DNA from: Bacteroidetes bacterium 37-13
Lineage (GTDB): Bacteria > Bacteroidota > Bacteroidia > Chitinophagales > LD1
Length of the DNA: 64,000 bases
NCBI GenBank assembly: GCA_001897535.1
Contig: MKTC01000007.1
Coordinates: 124,001-188,000, forward strand
Direction: 5' to 3'
Of the stretch, positions 7,848 to 17,387 are shown piece by piece. Each line of letters begins with the position of its first letter. The first letter of the stretch is position 1. The translations under genes were made by a program, and so were the position numbers. The notes under the pieces are model-generated. The model was not told the origin of the DNA. It did not search any database and saw only the letters and a program-made list of their open reading frames with translations.

Positions 7848-10628
7848 TTACCCTCTCTTGCAAATTTGCTTGTACGGGCAATATTTACAGCGCTCAATAT
7901 CTTCCGCTTGCACAAATGGCTTATCGGGATTAAGCAAATCTTCCAATAGCTTTTTTAGTTCTGTTTCAAATGGTTGAAGAATATTTTCATTTAATAGAGA
8001 ATTGCTTTCTATGGTTAAATTATCAAAACCATCACTTGTTTTCTGCAACCAAAATATTCCAGATTGAATTGATTGTTTCAAATTCGGATTCATGCGCAAA
8101 TAAGTCCAGGCATAAATTAATAGTTGAAATTGAACCCGTAAAGCAGGCTCATTTGTTATTATGGCTACCTCTTCTTCCTTTAGAATTACATTTTTTGCCT
8201 TCCCACTTTTAAAATCAACTATAGTAAGCACATTATTCTGTGTTTCAATTCTATCGGCAAAACCTTTAATTTTTACCGGCATTCCGGCTACGCCAAAAGT
8301 AGTTTCTAAAGGTGTTTCAAGTGCTTCAATTTTTATCTTTTGTCCTTCTTCAATTCGTCTTTTTTCATTTGCCAAAAAGGAATAAATCATTTCTAAACTT
8401 AAACGGAATTGAAGGTTGTTTTTTCCATATAGCAAGGCTTCTTCATCAAACTTTTCGCTAAATCCTTCTTTCAATAAAGTAGTAATTAAGGCGCTATCCT
8501 TGCGAATTGTTTCAACCCATTCCGCAGAAATTTCTTTTCCGATATTTTCTTTATACAACACTTCCAAAACATGGTGAATAGCCGTTCCCATCGTGTTACT
8601 CTCCATATTCTCCTCAATATCTTCAGGTTCTTTTAAACCTGCTACATATCGAAAATAATACTGTAAGGAACAGTTGATATAGGTACTTAAACCAGAAGGC
8701 GAAAGTCCATAAGTTACATTGTCTTTAATTTTTTGTTGAAGTGCTTCATTCTTTTCTACAATAATCGGCTCAGCAATTTTAATTTCTGGTGGTGCAACAC
8801 TATACACCATTTCTTTAATTGAAAACTTGGTGTTTTGCTTTGCCAATTCATACTGGAGTTGAAGAATAAATCTGCTCTTTTCTCCGCCTCCCATTCTATT
8901 GCCTTCGGTATCGTAGAGCAGGAAAACATTTTCGGCTTTATGAAATAAGCGATAAAACAAATAAGCGGTTTTTGCATCTCTTTGCGTGTGAGAAAACAGT
9001 AACTCGTTTCGCAATGGATGCGGAATATAGCTTTGGGTTGATTTGCCCGATGGAATATTGCCTTCGTTTGTAGAAAGGATAATTACATTTTTAAAATCTA
9101 AGCAACGCGACTCCATCAGACCCATAATTTGCAAACCTTTTGCAGGCTCGCCTTCAAACGATACCCGATAATTTTTAAACTCATCGCTTAGCAACGCACG
9201 TATGGTTTTCGGTTGAATAGTTGCTCCCAACAAAGGTTTTGACACCGCAGCAACTGCATCAGAAATTTTCAACAAAAACTCTAACTCAATTTCTCTGCTT
9301 TCTACTCGTTTAAATTTATCAATGAGCAGATTTACAATCCTTGAAATTTGGCTTAAATAAACAGAAGTGTCGCTGCTGTGATAAATTGAATCCAAAATAT
9401 TTTCAATAAATAAATCTTCCTTCTTTTCAAAAAAAGACTTTGGAATAAAAACAATATTCTTTGCTCTAATTTCTTCGATTGTTTGGTGCAACTCATTTTC
9501 TTTTGCAAACACTTTTAAAAAAGGATGCTGAAAAAGTGCAACTACATCTTTAAAGTAAAGTTTATGTTTTTTAGTGCGAGTTGCTAGCCGCTCTGCGCTT
9601 TCGTGCAATTTAAAAAGCAACAGCATAAACTCACCGGAAACAGAGCGCGACACCGGCAAACCCATCGTTAAATTATAGCTTGATAAGGTTGAAGGCAAGA
9701 GATATTGCAATGGTTGCAGCAGTTTTTCATCGGGTAAAATAATCGCTGTATTTATAGCATTGTTATCAGTGAGTTTTAGCCGATTTGTAATTAGTTCCAC
9801 CGCTACTTTTGCTTGCCCAACGCTTCGTGCTACACTTATCACTTCAACATTTTTTTTAGCTATAAGCAAATTGTTTTCGCAGTAAGGCATATTGCCTTTC
9901 CAAGTTTTAAAATACTTTCTAAAAAAGTAACCAGCTTCGCGCTCCGCATCTTTCACATACCAAGCATCGGTATCCCAAAAAACTTGCGCTTTGTTATGAA
10001 TATGCAAATGCTTAATGATTGTTTCTTCAGCTTTGGTTAAGCCATCAAAACCAATAAAATAAAAGTTGTTTAATCCTTCTGAAATACTTTCAATTTTATC
10101 GGCTACCAATCGAAACATCATTCCTGAATTGGCTTTGTCTTCGGCTAAAAGTTGGGCTCTTAATTCAGTATATAATTTCTCGAATCTTTCCCAGAATTTT
10201 AAATAATCTAATTGTGAAGAAGTGAGTTCTGTTGCAGGTTCATACACTTTCATGGAAGCTAAATTTCGTAAGTCGCGAAAAAACTTTTCCATACGAACTG
10301 CGTGCATATCTAATTCTTCAAAGTCGCTACATAATGTTCTTCCTAATGGTAGAAATTCATCTAATGATTCTGCTCTTCCACTTTGTAAGTAAATACTGTG
10401 TAATAAAAATATTTCATCTAAAGTGGCTATTTTCTTTAGCCCCGACATTTTCTCCACCCAATCACTGAGTGTTGAAATTGTAGGAAGCCACAATAATTTA
10501 TTCTTTTCCACCAATGCTTTTCTAAAGAAATAGCAAGCGCGATTTGTTGGCAAAATAATATGAAGATTGCTAAGGTTTATGTCATTCTTAGCAACAATTT
10601 CATCGGCAACTGTACTTAAAAAATTCAT
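7848..10628 (-). CDS. AddB-like PD-(D/E)XK nuclease / inactivated helicase subunit
   Basis: A 926-residue protein of the AddB type. The N-terminal part is a degraded UvrD-like fold without Walker A. The C-terminal third is a RecB-family nuclease: GFADRIE (D792), the catalytic strand VDFKSG (804-809) and the following FQLLIYAW (QxxxY-type motif). Four cysteines sit where AddB binds a 4Fe-4S cluster: C653 in YINCSLQYYF and C914, C917, C923 in CKYCPYKQIC at the very C-terminus. It follows the helicase gene after one base, so the two subunits are made together. The expected role is processing of DNA double-strand ends for RecA loading; AddB-like calls in this phylum are usually annotated only as PD-(D/E)XK family. 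Confidence 0.86.
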   Translation of the reverse strand: MNFLSTVADEIVAKNDINLSNLHIILPTNRACYFFRKALVEKNKLLWLPTISTLSDWVEKMSGLKKIATLDEIFLLHSIYLQSGRAESLDEFLPLGRTLCSDFEELDMHAVRMEKFFRDLRNLASMKVYEPATELTSSQLDYLKFWERFEKLYTELRAQLLAEDKANSGMMFRLVADKIESISEGLNNFYFIGFDGLTKAEETIIKHLHIHNKAQVFWDTDAWYVKDAEREAGYFFRKYFKTWKGNMPYCENNLLIAKKNVEVISVARSVGQAKVAVELITNRLKLTDNNAINTAIILPDEKLLQPLQYLLPSTLSSYNLTMGLPVSRSVSGEFMLLLFKLHESAERLATRTKKHKLYFKDVVALFQHPFLKVFAKENELHQTIEEIRAKNIVFIPKSFFEKKEDLFIENILDSIYHSSDTSVYLSQISRIVNLLIDKFKRVESREIELEFLLKISDAVAAVSKPLLGATIQPKTIRALLSDEFKNYRVSFEGEPAKGLQIMGLMESRCLDFKNVIILSTNEGNIPSGKSTQSYIPHPLRNELLFSHTQRDAKTAYLFYRLFHKAENVFLLYDTEGNRMGGGEKSRFILQLQYELAKQNTKFSIKEMVYSVAPPEIKIAEPIIVEKNEALQQKIKDNVTYGLSPSGLSTYINCSLQYYFRYVAGLKEPEDIEENMESNTMGTAIHHVLEVLYKENIGKEISAEWVETIRKDSALITTLLKEGFSEKFDEEALLYGKNNLQFRLSLEMIYSFLANEKRRIEEGQKIKIEALETPLETTFGVAGMPVKIKGFADRIETQNNVLTIVDFKSGKAKNVILKEEEVAIITNEPALRVQFQLLIYAWTYLRMNPNLKQSIQSGIFWLQKTSDGFDNLTIESNSLLNENILQPFETELKKLLEDLLNPDKPFVQAEDIERCKYCPYKQICKRG

Positions 10629-10629
10629 T

Positions 10630-13600
10630 TTATACGCTTAAAATATGTTTGGTTTGGGTATAGAATAAAATCGCTCTTTCTGTTTCAAAACCAAGTTGCT
10701 CAAAAATACTTTTATAGTTTTCTAATTGAGCTTTGTGTTCTGCTTTTTCTTCGCCTGTTTTGTAATCAATAATACAAACTGAATTTTTTGTTCTATCTAA
10801 CATTACTCTATCTGCAAACTTCAAATCTCCACCAATACTCAAGCCTGTTTCATTAAATATTTCATAAGGTAATTTGAAATATTTTTGAATTTCAGGGTGT
10901 TGAACTATTGCGTTCATATCTTTGAGTAAACGCTCTTGTATTTCACTTGTTTGCGTTTCTGTTTCTAAAAATAACTGCACTGTTTTTTCTACTTCATCAG
11001 CATATTTTATTTTGCTAAGCAATGCGTGTAATAAATTGCCATAAGCAATATCATCTAACTTAGATTGTCGCCATTTCAATCGTGGATTTGTACGCACTTG
11101 TAAAACGGAATCGCCTGTTGCTACAACATTTTCACCAACTTGGAACAAAGTAATTTGGTCGTTCAAATCAGGCTCTTTGGTTAAGTTTTTGAGCGTGTTG
11201 TCTTCATAAAATTCAAAACTATTTTCTTCAACACTTTTGGGATTTTCTTGTTCTTTGAAATAATGAAACAAGCGACCTAAACTTGAAATTTCGCTATCTA
11301 CTTTTTTTACATTCTTAACTGCGGTAGTGATAATATACAGTAAATCAGTTGGGCGAGTTGTGGCAACATACATCAAGTTTAAGCGCTCCAGAAAACTGTC
11401 TTCTTTTTCTTTTTCGTACACCGAGGCAAGCGAAGTCTCACTAAGCTTTTTTTCAACTGGTAATAAAAATTCTTTTATGCCTTTGCAATATGGTTTGTCA
11501 ATTTTAACCCAAGCCTGTTTTCCTTTAGATATAGTGCTATAATCTGCATCTGGCAATATTACAACAGGGAATTCCAATCCTTTCGATTTGTGAATTGTCA
11601 TTACGCGAACAGCATCTAAAGTTTCAGGATAAACAATGCTTTTGTCCTTCTTTTCTTTTTCCCACCACTCCAAAAAGAGCTGAATATTTGCTGTGAATTT
11701 TTGAGTATATGCTAATACTTCATCTAAGAAAAACTGCACAAATGGATCGTTGCTTAGGTTTAAACTAAAGAGAGAAACAAGTTTATTTATCAAATCGTAT
11801 AACCGCAACTCTTGCAATTCAGAAGACTTAAATGGCTGGTGAATGACCTTACTAACACGCTCTTCAAAGGTAAATCTACTGCCATGTGTAGAGATTTTAG
11901 AAACATCAAATTCAGGACTAAAATTTCGCTGTAATGAAAAGAGCAAATTTGCACGAATAATTAAATCATCGTTGCGATGCAAATACATTAAAGCGGTAGT
12001 TAACAACTGTACGGAATTAGCTTCGGCAATTGATAAACTCTCTGGAGAAACCACATTTAATCCTTGCTCAATCAAGTACGATGCAATTTGGGCGCCTGTT
12101 TTATTATCTTCAACTAATACTGCAATATTGCGCTGGCTATACTGCTTTGCAAGTGCTTCTCTAATATATTTTTCTGTTTGAATAAGACGAATATCTACTT
12201 CAGCGTCTTTGTCCTTTTCAACAAAAGAAATGATAACATTTCCACCTGTTTTTTTCGATCCATTCTTTTGCTCATGATTGGCGTATGCGTCTTTATCTTT
12301 TAGTTCCGGTCGTGCTTTTGCAAACTCGTAAAAGCGGTTGTTGAAGTCTATAATATTTTCACGGCTGCGAAAATTATATTCCAAATTCTCCAATTCTGGT
12401 TGATGATTCAATATGTTTATCTCACGCTCTTTCAACACAGCATCTTTATCGCTTCCAAAAATGTATGGCAACATCGAAAATTGCTTCACCTCGCCACCTC
12501 TAAAACGATAAATTGCCTGCTTGGCATCGCCAACAATTAAACACTCATTCATATCTGCTACGGCATTATCAATAAGTGGCAAAAGATTGTGCCATTGCAT
12601 TACTGATGTGTCTTGAAACTCATCAATCATAATATTACTGTACTTGCTGCCAACACGCTCATAAATTACAGGAACAGGCTGGTCTTTCACTTCGCTAAAA
12701 ACAAGGTGTTGAAATTCGCCAATGAGCATCAAGCTATTTTCTTCTTTATAGCTCTTCAGCATCTTGCTAATTGCATGCAAAAGCATAAAAGGAAAAATAT
12801 TTTTCAAAATAAGTTGTGCTAAAAAAATCTCTTGTGCTTCTTTAGCATACATGGCAGTAAGTTGATTGAAATACTCTGTTAGTTTATCTTTAATAGCATG
12901 AAGATTTGGGTTATCGCCCCATTTATTGTCGTTAATTGTTTCTTGATGGAAAGAACTTCCATTTGTAATATTTTCATATTTAATTCCCTTTTCGTAAGCT
13001 TGTTTAAAATAGCCCATTAGGCCATTTTTCTTTCGCGGGAAATCCTGCTCGGTTAAACCATTGCTTTCTATTAGCTTAATAGCTGCAAGTGCAATATCAT
13101 CAGATCTCTTTTCAAAATCTTTAATAAAAGCGCGAATCTCCTTTTTTAACTTAGTAAGTGCTTCAATTGAAGTATTTTCAAGCACTTCGCGATGCATGAA
13201 AGTGTCATCGCGGAGTAGATTTTTTGAAAAATTGACTAAGTCATCTTCAATATGCCAACTCTTTCCATCTTCTAATTTATCTAATGCAAATTCAATTAGT
13301 GCTTTGCTTAAAGTTTTATTTTCTATATTGCTACTGTTGTTGTTTTCATCTTCAATTTCTTCTAATAAAAGTTCAACAACCTGTGTAAGTAAATTATCGG
13401 TATCCATCTCAATTTCCACATTCATATTTAGCTTTAGCTCATAAGCAAAACCGCGAATTACTTGATGTGTAAACTTATCAATTGTACTAATTCCAATATC
13501 GGCATAATGGTGCAACATGGCTTGGAGCATAGTTTCTGCGCGTATTTTCAACTCGTTAGTTTCTATATTTAGTTCTCTGCACAAAAAGTCAATCAAGTGT

Positions 13601-13803
13601 TTTTCTTTTTCAGAAAGCGTGGAGAGTGCTTCTAATTTTTCCAACACGCGCTGCTTCATTTCGTTGGCAGCTTTATTAGTAAAAGTAATGGCAAGAATAT
13701 TTTTAAAATGTTCTTTGGGATGGCGAAGTGCCAACTTTAAATACTCCATTACCAAGGTGTAAGTTTTGCCTGAACCGGCAGAAGCTTTTACAATTTTAAG
13801 CAT
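10630..13803 (-). CDS. AddA-like UvrD-family helicase-nuclease
   Basis: A 1057-residue superfamily 1 helicase. Motifs in order: Walker A ASAGSGKT (7-14), Ia ITFTNKAANEM, II IDEFQDTS, III GDAKQAIYRFRGG, IV NFRSRENI, V TIHKSKGLEFPVV and VI MYVATTRPTDLLY. The C-terminus holds a PD-(D/E)XK nuclease with GDLKFADRV and IDYKTG (1012-1017) followed by QLENYK. This helicase-plus-nuclease layout is that of AddA/RecB. It is the promoter-proximal gene of a two-gene operon with the AddB-like subunit and is divergent from the yihY gene. The pair should make a double-strand-break-resecting complex; Chi recognition cannot be judged. Confidence 0.9.
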   Translation of the reverse strand: MLKIVKASAGSGKTYTLVMEYLKLALRHPKEHFKNILAITFTNKAANEMKQRVLEKLEALSTLSEKEKHLIDFLCRELNIETNELKIRAETMLQAMLHHYADIGISTIDKFTHQVIRGFAYELKLNMNVEIEMDTDNLLTQVVELLLEEIEDENNNSSNIENKTLSKALIEFALDKLEDGKSWHIEDDLVNFSKNLLRDDTFMHREVLENTSIEALTKLKKEIRAFIKDFEKRSDDIALAAIKLIESNGLTEQDFPRKKNGLMGYFKQAYEKGIKYENITNGSSFHQETINDNKWGDNPNLHAIKDKLTEYFNQLTAMYAKEAQEIFLAQLILKNIFPFMLLHAISKMLKSYKEENSLMLIGEFQHLVFSEVKDQPVPVIYERVGSKYSNIMIDEFQDTSVMQWHNLLPLIDNAVADMNECLIVGDAKQAIYRFRGGEVKQFSMLPYIFGSDKDAVLKEREINILNHQPELENLEYNFRSRENIIDFNNRFYEFAKARPELKDKDAYANHEQKNGSKKTGGNVIISFVEKDKDAEVDIRLIQTEKYIREALAKQYSQRNIAVLVEDNKTGAQIASYLIEQGLNVVSPESLSIAEANSVQLLTTALMYLHRNDDLIIRANLLFSLQRNFSPEFDVSKISTHGSRFTFEERVSKVIHQPFKSSELQELRLYDLINKLVSLFSLNLSNDPFVQFFLDEVLAYTQKFTANIQLFLEWWEKEKKDKSIVYPETLDAVRVMTIHKSKGLEFPVVILPDADYSTISKGKQAWVKIDKPYCKGIKEFLLPVEKKLSETSLASVYEKEKEDSFLERLNLMYVATTRPTDLLYIITTAVKNVKKVDSEISSLGRLFHYFKEQENPKSVEENSFEFYEDNTLKNLTKEPDLNDQITLFQVGENVVATGDSVLQVRTNPRLKWRQSKLDDIAYGNLLHALLSKIKYADEVEKTVQLFLETETQTSEIQERLLKDMNAIVQHPEIQKYFKLPYEIFNETGLSIGGDLKFADRVMLDRTKNSVCIIDYKTGEEKAEHKAQLENYKSIFEQLGFETERAILFYTQTKHILSV

Positions 13804-13821
13804 GAAGGCAAGTTAAGTTTT

Positions 13822-13850
13822 TTGTTCATTCAATAATGCTTTTATTTTCG
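13822..13850 (+). promoter_or_regulatory. Promoter of the yihY gene
   Basis: TTG at 13822-13824, an 18-base spacer and TATTTTCG (13843-13850, one mismatch to TAnnTTTG). The box ends seven bases before the ATG at 13858, leaving almost no leader. Confidence 0.4.
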
Positions 13851-13857
13851 ACTACCG

Positions 13858-14796
13858 ATGAATGAGATTTATGAAAAATTAAAACGCAAGTTTCCTTTCA
13901 TTGCAAACTGGGAAAAGCTTGTAAAAACAATCACTCTGCCTGGCTTTGATGGAGTTGCGGTTTACGATGTGGCGCTCTTTTTTATCGCTGAAATAAAAAA
14001 GAATTCATTGCCCATGCGGAGCAAATCTATTGCGTTTAGTTTCTTTTTAGCACTTTTTCCCGCACTAATTTTTATCTTTTCTCTTATTCCGTTTTTAGGA
14101 ATTGAAGCCTTAAACGAAAAGAGTATTGAAAATTTGTTGCGCACTGTTTTACCATCGGGGGATTTTTACAATTTCATTTTTGGAACGCTTAATGAAACTT
14201 TAATAAAAAAGCGTGGCGACCTTTTGACCGGTTCATTTTTACTTTCGGGTTACTTAGCCACAAATGGTGTAATTGCCATGATGGCATCATTTGATAAATC
14301 GTATGAAAACTATACGAAGCGGTCTTCAATTCACGCTTATTTTGTGGCGTCTAAAATTGCACTTTTATTGGTAATAATGTTTCTGCTTTCTGTTGTGCTT
14401 ATTGTGGTTGGGCAAGAAGTATTTCGGTACGGATTTTCGTTTCTGCACATTGATAATTTCTTTACACACTTCCTGGTGAATTTCTTGCGATATTTTATTA
14501 TCGTAATGCTATTTTTCTTTTCTATTTCATTCATTTATTACTATGGTCCATCTACACAAAAAAAGTATCGGTTTATTTCTCCTGGTGCAACAGTAGCAAC
14601 CATTTTATCCATTTTAGCTTCGCTTGGCTTCTCCTATTATGTAACTCATTTAAGCCATTACAATACCATTTTTGGCTCTATAGGAACTATAATGTTATTG
14701 ATGATGTGGTTTAATCTAAATGCCTTTGTGCTACTTATCGGCTACGAACTTAATGCAAGCATTTATCTGCATAAAAATAATGTGAAGCGAATATAA
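13858..14796 (+). CDS. YihY/virulence factor BrkB family membrane protein
   Basis: A 312-residue inner membrane protein with about six transmembrane segments. The family signature around the first helix (RSKSIAFSFFLALFPALIFIFSLIPF) and the late segment SPGATVATILSILASLGFSYYV with IGTIMLLMMWFNLNAFVLLIGYELNA match YihY/BrkB proteins. These were once misannotated as ribonuclease BN; the function of the family is unknown, with transport suggested. It is a single-gene unit between the divergent addA-like gene and the convergent TauE/SafE gene, whose stop lies two bases away. Confidence 0.88.
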   Translation: MNEIYEKLKRKFPFIANWEKLVKTITLPGFDGVAVYDVALFFIAEIKKNSLPMRSKSIAFSFFLALFPALIFIFSLIPFLGIEALNEKSIENLLRTVLPSGDFYNFIFGTLNETLIKKRGDLLTGSFLLSGYLATNGVIAMMASFDKSYENYTKRSSIHAYFVASKIALLLVIMFLLSVVLIVVGQEVFRYGFSFLHIDNFFTHFLVNFLRYFIIVMLFFFSISFIYYYGPSTQKKYRFISPGATVATILSILASLGFSYYVTHLSHYNTIFGSIGTIMLLMMWFNLNAFVLLIGYELNASIYLHKNNVKRI

Positions 14797-14798
14797 AT

Positions 14799-15626
14799 TT
14801 AGTGAACAATAACCTCCCAAAGCATTTTAGCAGTAACAACTAAAATTAGTAGCAACATCAACATTTTAAGTTTAGTTTCAGAAATTCTATTTCCTGTTTT
14901 TACGCCCCATTTTGAAGCGATTAAAATTCCAATGCCAAGCGGCAGAATAAAGTGCGGAACAATATGTCCAATATGCAACAATTCAGGAAAACTATCCGGC
15001 TCACTTGCCATATAAAAAATAGTGAGCGGCAAGGCAAAAAACGGAATTACGCCTGTGGAAACAGATATCGCTTTTTTAATATCAATTTTAAGTATAGAAT
15101 TGAAAGCCGGCACCATAATTATGCCACCACCTAAGCCTGAAAGCGCTGTAACAATTCCTGCGCCAAAACCAACTATCGAAAATTTTGAAAGACTTATCTC
15201 CTTTAAATCAAAAGAAAACTCTTGAGGTTTTCGCTTTGAAAAAGTACGTAGCGAAACTGCCAAAAGTAGAGCGATAAATACGAACGAAAAAGCCTCTTTA
15301 TCATACCAATCGCCAACCGAAATTAAATAAGTGAGAAAGAGTGAAGAAACAACTCCTGCCGCTGCGGTTGCCAAAACCGGCTTAGGATAATATGTTCCTT
15401 GCCTATATTGGTTGTAACTTGCTGAAACACCTGTAAAAACTATGGTAAGCATTGAATTTGCTAATACGCATTTTACTAAAACATCGCCTTCAACACCTGC
15501 TTCGCGCAAAAAATGAGTAAAGAGTGGTACAAAAATAATTCCTCCGCCCACGCCTAACAAACTACTTAGAAAACCAACTGCTAAGCCAAGTAGTAAAAAT
15601 AAAGTTGGAGTAAGAAACTGTTCCAA
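14799..15626 (-). CDS. TauE/SafE family sulfite/anion exporter
   Basis: A 275-residue membrane protein with two homologous halves, each starting with the family's glycine-rich motif: GFLSSLLGVGGGIIFVPLF near the N-terminus and GIVTALSGLGGGIIMVP in the middle. TauE/SafE proteins move sulfur oxyanions or small organic sulfur or carbon acids. No ATG precedes the first helix; the start is a TTG at 15624-15626, three bases after the stop of the thioredoxin gene, so the two are coupled. Pairing with an exported thioredoxin hints at thiol or sulfur handling in the envelope, which is inference. Confidence 0.85.
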   Translation of the reverse strand: MEQFLTPTLFLLLGLAVGFLSSLLGVGGGIIFVPLFTHFLREAGVEGDVLVKCVLANSMLTIVFTGVSASYNQYRQGTYYPKPVLATAAAGVVSSLFLTYLISVGDWYDKEAFSFVFIALLLAVSLRTFSKRKPQEFSFDLKEISLSKFSIVGFGAGIVTALSGLGGGIIMVPAFNSILKIDIKKAISVSTGVIPFFALPLTIFYMASEPDSFPELLHIGHIVPHFILPLGIGILIASKWGVKTGNRISETKLKMLMLLLILVVTAKMLWEVIVH

Positions 15627-15629
15627 AAG

Positions 15630-16163
15630 TTATAGCTTACCTTTAAATGTATTTTGATACTGCTCCCAAGGAGTGGTTTTGTATGCTTCACTTGCAAAAA
15701 ATGTAAGTATCATTTCAAAAGTTGGCGCTTCCAAATAACCAGGAACAGGAGAGAGAATATTTAGTTTTTCATCAAGATAAACAGTAGTTGGATAGCTCAT
15801 TTTGTTGTTTAAAATAAAAGCTGCTAATTCGTGATAACCTCTGCTTCCCTGCCCTACAAATTTGTATTCCTTTCCATTAAATGTTATCGGAGTTTTTTGC
15901 TCTGCATTAAACTTTATTGCATAGTAGTTTTCGTTTACATACTTCACAATTTCCGGGTGAGAAAAAGTGGTAGCATCCATTTTTTTACACCAACCACACC
16001 AATCGGTGTAAACATCTACCACAATCTTTTTAGGCTTCACTTTTTGTGCTGCTTGCGCTTGTTCCCAAGTTATCCAATTTATTTCGCCTTTTTCGGTTTG
16101 AGGCGTTTTAAACGATGTGGCAGAAATAAAAACTACCAAGAGTAATAACAATGTATGCTTCAT
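15630..16163 (-). CDS. Exported thioredoxin-family protein
   Basis: A 177-residue protein with an N-terminal signal sequence (hydrophobic core at residues 4-16) and a thioredoxin fold. The active site is C56-G-W-C59 in TDWCGWCKKMD, and a cis-proline loop occurs in SYPTTVYLD. The sequence resembles Thioredoxin_7/DUF255-like proteins that reduce or isomerise disulfides in the periplasm. It is upstream of, and nearly fused to, the TauE/SafE gene. The upstream 159 bases to the Gfo/Idh gene are very AT-rich and hold divergent promoters; no exact -7 box was found for this gene. Confidence 0.86.
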   Translation of the reverse strand: MKHTLLLLLVVFISATSFKTPQTEKGEINWITWEQAQAAQKVKPKKIVVDVYTDWCGWCKKMDATTFSHPEIVKYVNENYYAIKFNAEQKTPITFNGKEYKFVGQGSRGYHELAAFILNNKMSYPTTVYLDEKLNILSPVPGYLEAPTFEMILTFFASEAYKTTPWEQYQNTFKGKL

Positions 16164-16322
16164 AATTTGTTGTCTGCTAAATTAAATAATTAAAAAATTC
16201 TTGGGCTAAACTTCTGCACATTGAATTTCTAATTTCACAAAAGTTTAATAGAATAAGGAAATTAGAATGTTGCTGAAATTCCAAAATTAAAATTTGAATT
16301 TTTATTGCACTTTTGAAACTTC

Positions 16323-17312
16323 ATGTCAAAGAAAATAAAAATAGGTCTTTTGGGTGTTGGGCATTTAGGTAAAATTCATGCAAAAATCCTTAAAGAAATT
16401 TCAGGTTTTGAATTAGTAGGGTTTTTCGATCCTGATAATGCGGCAGCTGCAAGTGCAGAAAATTTAGCCCTAAAAAGATTTGAAAACCTTGATGCACTCT
16501 TAGCTGAATCTGCTGCAATAGATATTGTTTGCAATACTTCTGCGCATTTTGAAATGGCAGTAAAAGCAGCTAAGCAAGGCAAACATTTTTTTGTTGAAAA
16601 ACCGGTAACGAAAACTGTAGAAGAGGCAAAAAAACTTTTAAAAATTGTAGAAGAAGCCGGAGTTAAAGCTATGGTAGGTCATGTTGAGCGCTTTAATCCA
16701 GCTTTGCTTTCTTTAGATTCTTCAAAAATAAAACCTGTGTTTATCGAAGTGCATCGCTTGGCACAGTTTAATCCACGCGGCACCGATGTGAGCGTAATTC
16801 ACGATTTAATGATTCACGACTTAGATATAATTCTGAGTTTAGTAAAAAGTAAAGTATATAGAGTTTATGCGAGTGGTGTAGCGATTGTGAGTGCTTCACC
16901 CGATATAGCAAATGCAAGAATTGAGTTTGAAAATGGCTGCGTGGCAAATGTTACCGCAAGTAGAATTTCGATGAAGAATATGCGCAAAATGAGGATTTTC
17001 CAAAAGAATGCTTATTTGGGAGTTGACTTTTTGAAAGGCAATACTGATGTTTTAAAAATGCACCAGCGCAAGCCTTCTTCAGATATTCCTGCATTTGAAA
17101 TTGACCTTGCAGAAGGTAAAAAATTTATTTCAATGCAAAGTTTTACCAAGCAAGATGTAAATGCCATTAAGTTGGAATTGGAATCTTTCCATAAAAGTAT
17201 AACACAAAACAAACCAAGCCCGATTAGTATAGAAGATGGCTACCGCGCATTGCAATTAGCACAACAAGTAGCAAATGCAGTTGAAAAGCACATAAAAGAA
17301 GTGAAAATTTAG
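16323..17312 (+). CDS. Gfo/Idh/MocA family oxidoreductase
   Basis: A 329-residue NAD(P)-dependent oxidoreductase. The Rossmann motif is GLLGVGHLG (8-16) and the family catalytic region VEKPVTK appears near residue 95. The C-terminal domain is the alpha/beta substrate sheet typical of the family. Members oxidise or reduce sugars, inositols, nucleotide sugars or biliverdin; the substrate cannot be told, and there are no sugar genes adjacent. A near match to the -7 box (CACTTTTG, 16308-16315) ends seven bases before the ATG. Transcription probably ends at the hairpin at 17332-17361. Confidence 0.88.
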   Translation: MSKKIKIGLLGVGHLGKIHAKILKEISGFELVGFFDPDNAAAASAENLALKRFENLDALLAESAAIDIVCNTSAHFEMAVKAAKQGKHFFVEKPVTKTVEEAKKLLKIVEEAGVKAMVGHVERFNPALLSLDSSKIKPVFIEVHRLAQFNPRGTDVSVIHDLMIHDLDIILSLVKSKVYRVYASGVAIVSASPDIANARIEFENGCVANVTASRISMKNMRKMRIFQKNAYLGVDFLKGNTDVLKMHQRKPSSDIPAFEIDLAEGKKFISMQSFTKQDVNAIKLELESFHKSITQNKPSPISIEDGYRALQLAQQVANAVEKHIKEVKI

Positions 17313-17331
17313 CTTCAAATTACCATAAAAA

Positions 17332-17361
17332 AGCCTCTGAAATTTTACAACTTCAGAGGCT
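17332..17361. terminator. Intrinsic terminator shared by convergent genes
   Basis: A perfect 10-base stem, agcctctgaa (17332-17341) and ttcagaggct (17352-17361), with a 10-base loop. On the minus strand it is followed by TTTTTTAT, so it is strongest for the OmpA gene; it lies in a convergent spacer and can also serve the plus-strand oxidoreductase gene. Confidence 0.85.
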
Positions 17362-17387
17362 AATATCAATTATACAATTTTGGGGTA

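Noticed and set aside
7733-7915. 60-codon minus-strand ORF between rpsP and the AddB-like gene
   Set aside because: It overlaps the end of the AddB-like gene in another frame and spans the rpsP promoter.
7848-13803. Helicase-nuclease pair as an anti-phage defence system
   Set aside because: Motifs and cysteine pattern fit housekeeping AddAB, and there are no restriction, toxin or sensor genes beside it.
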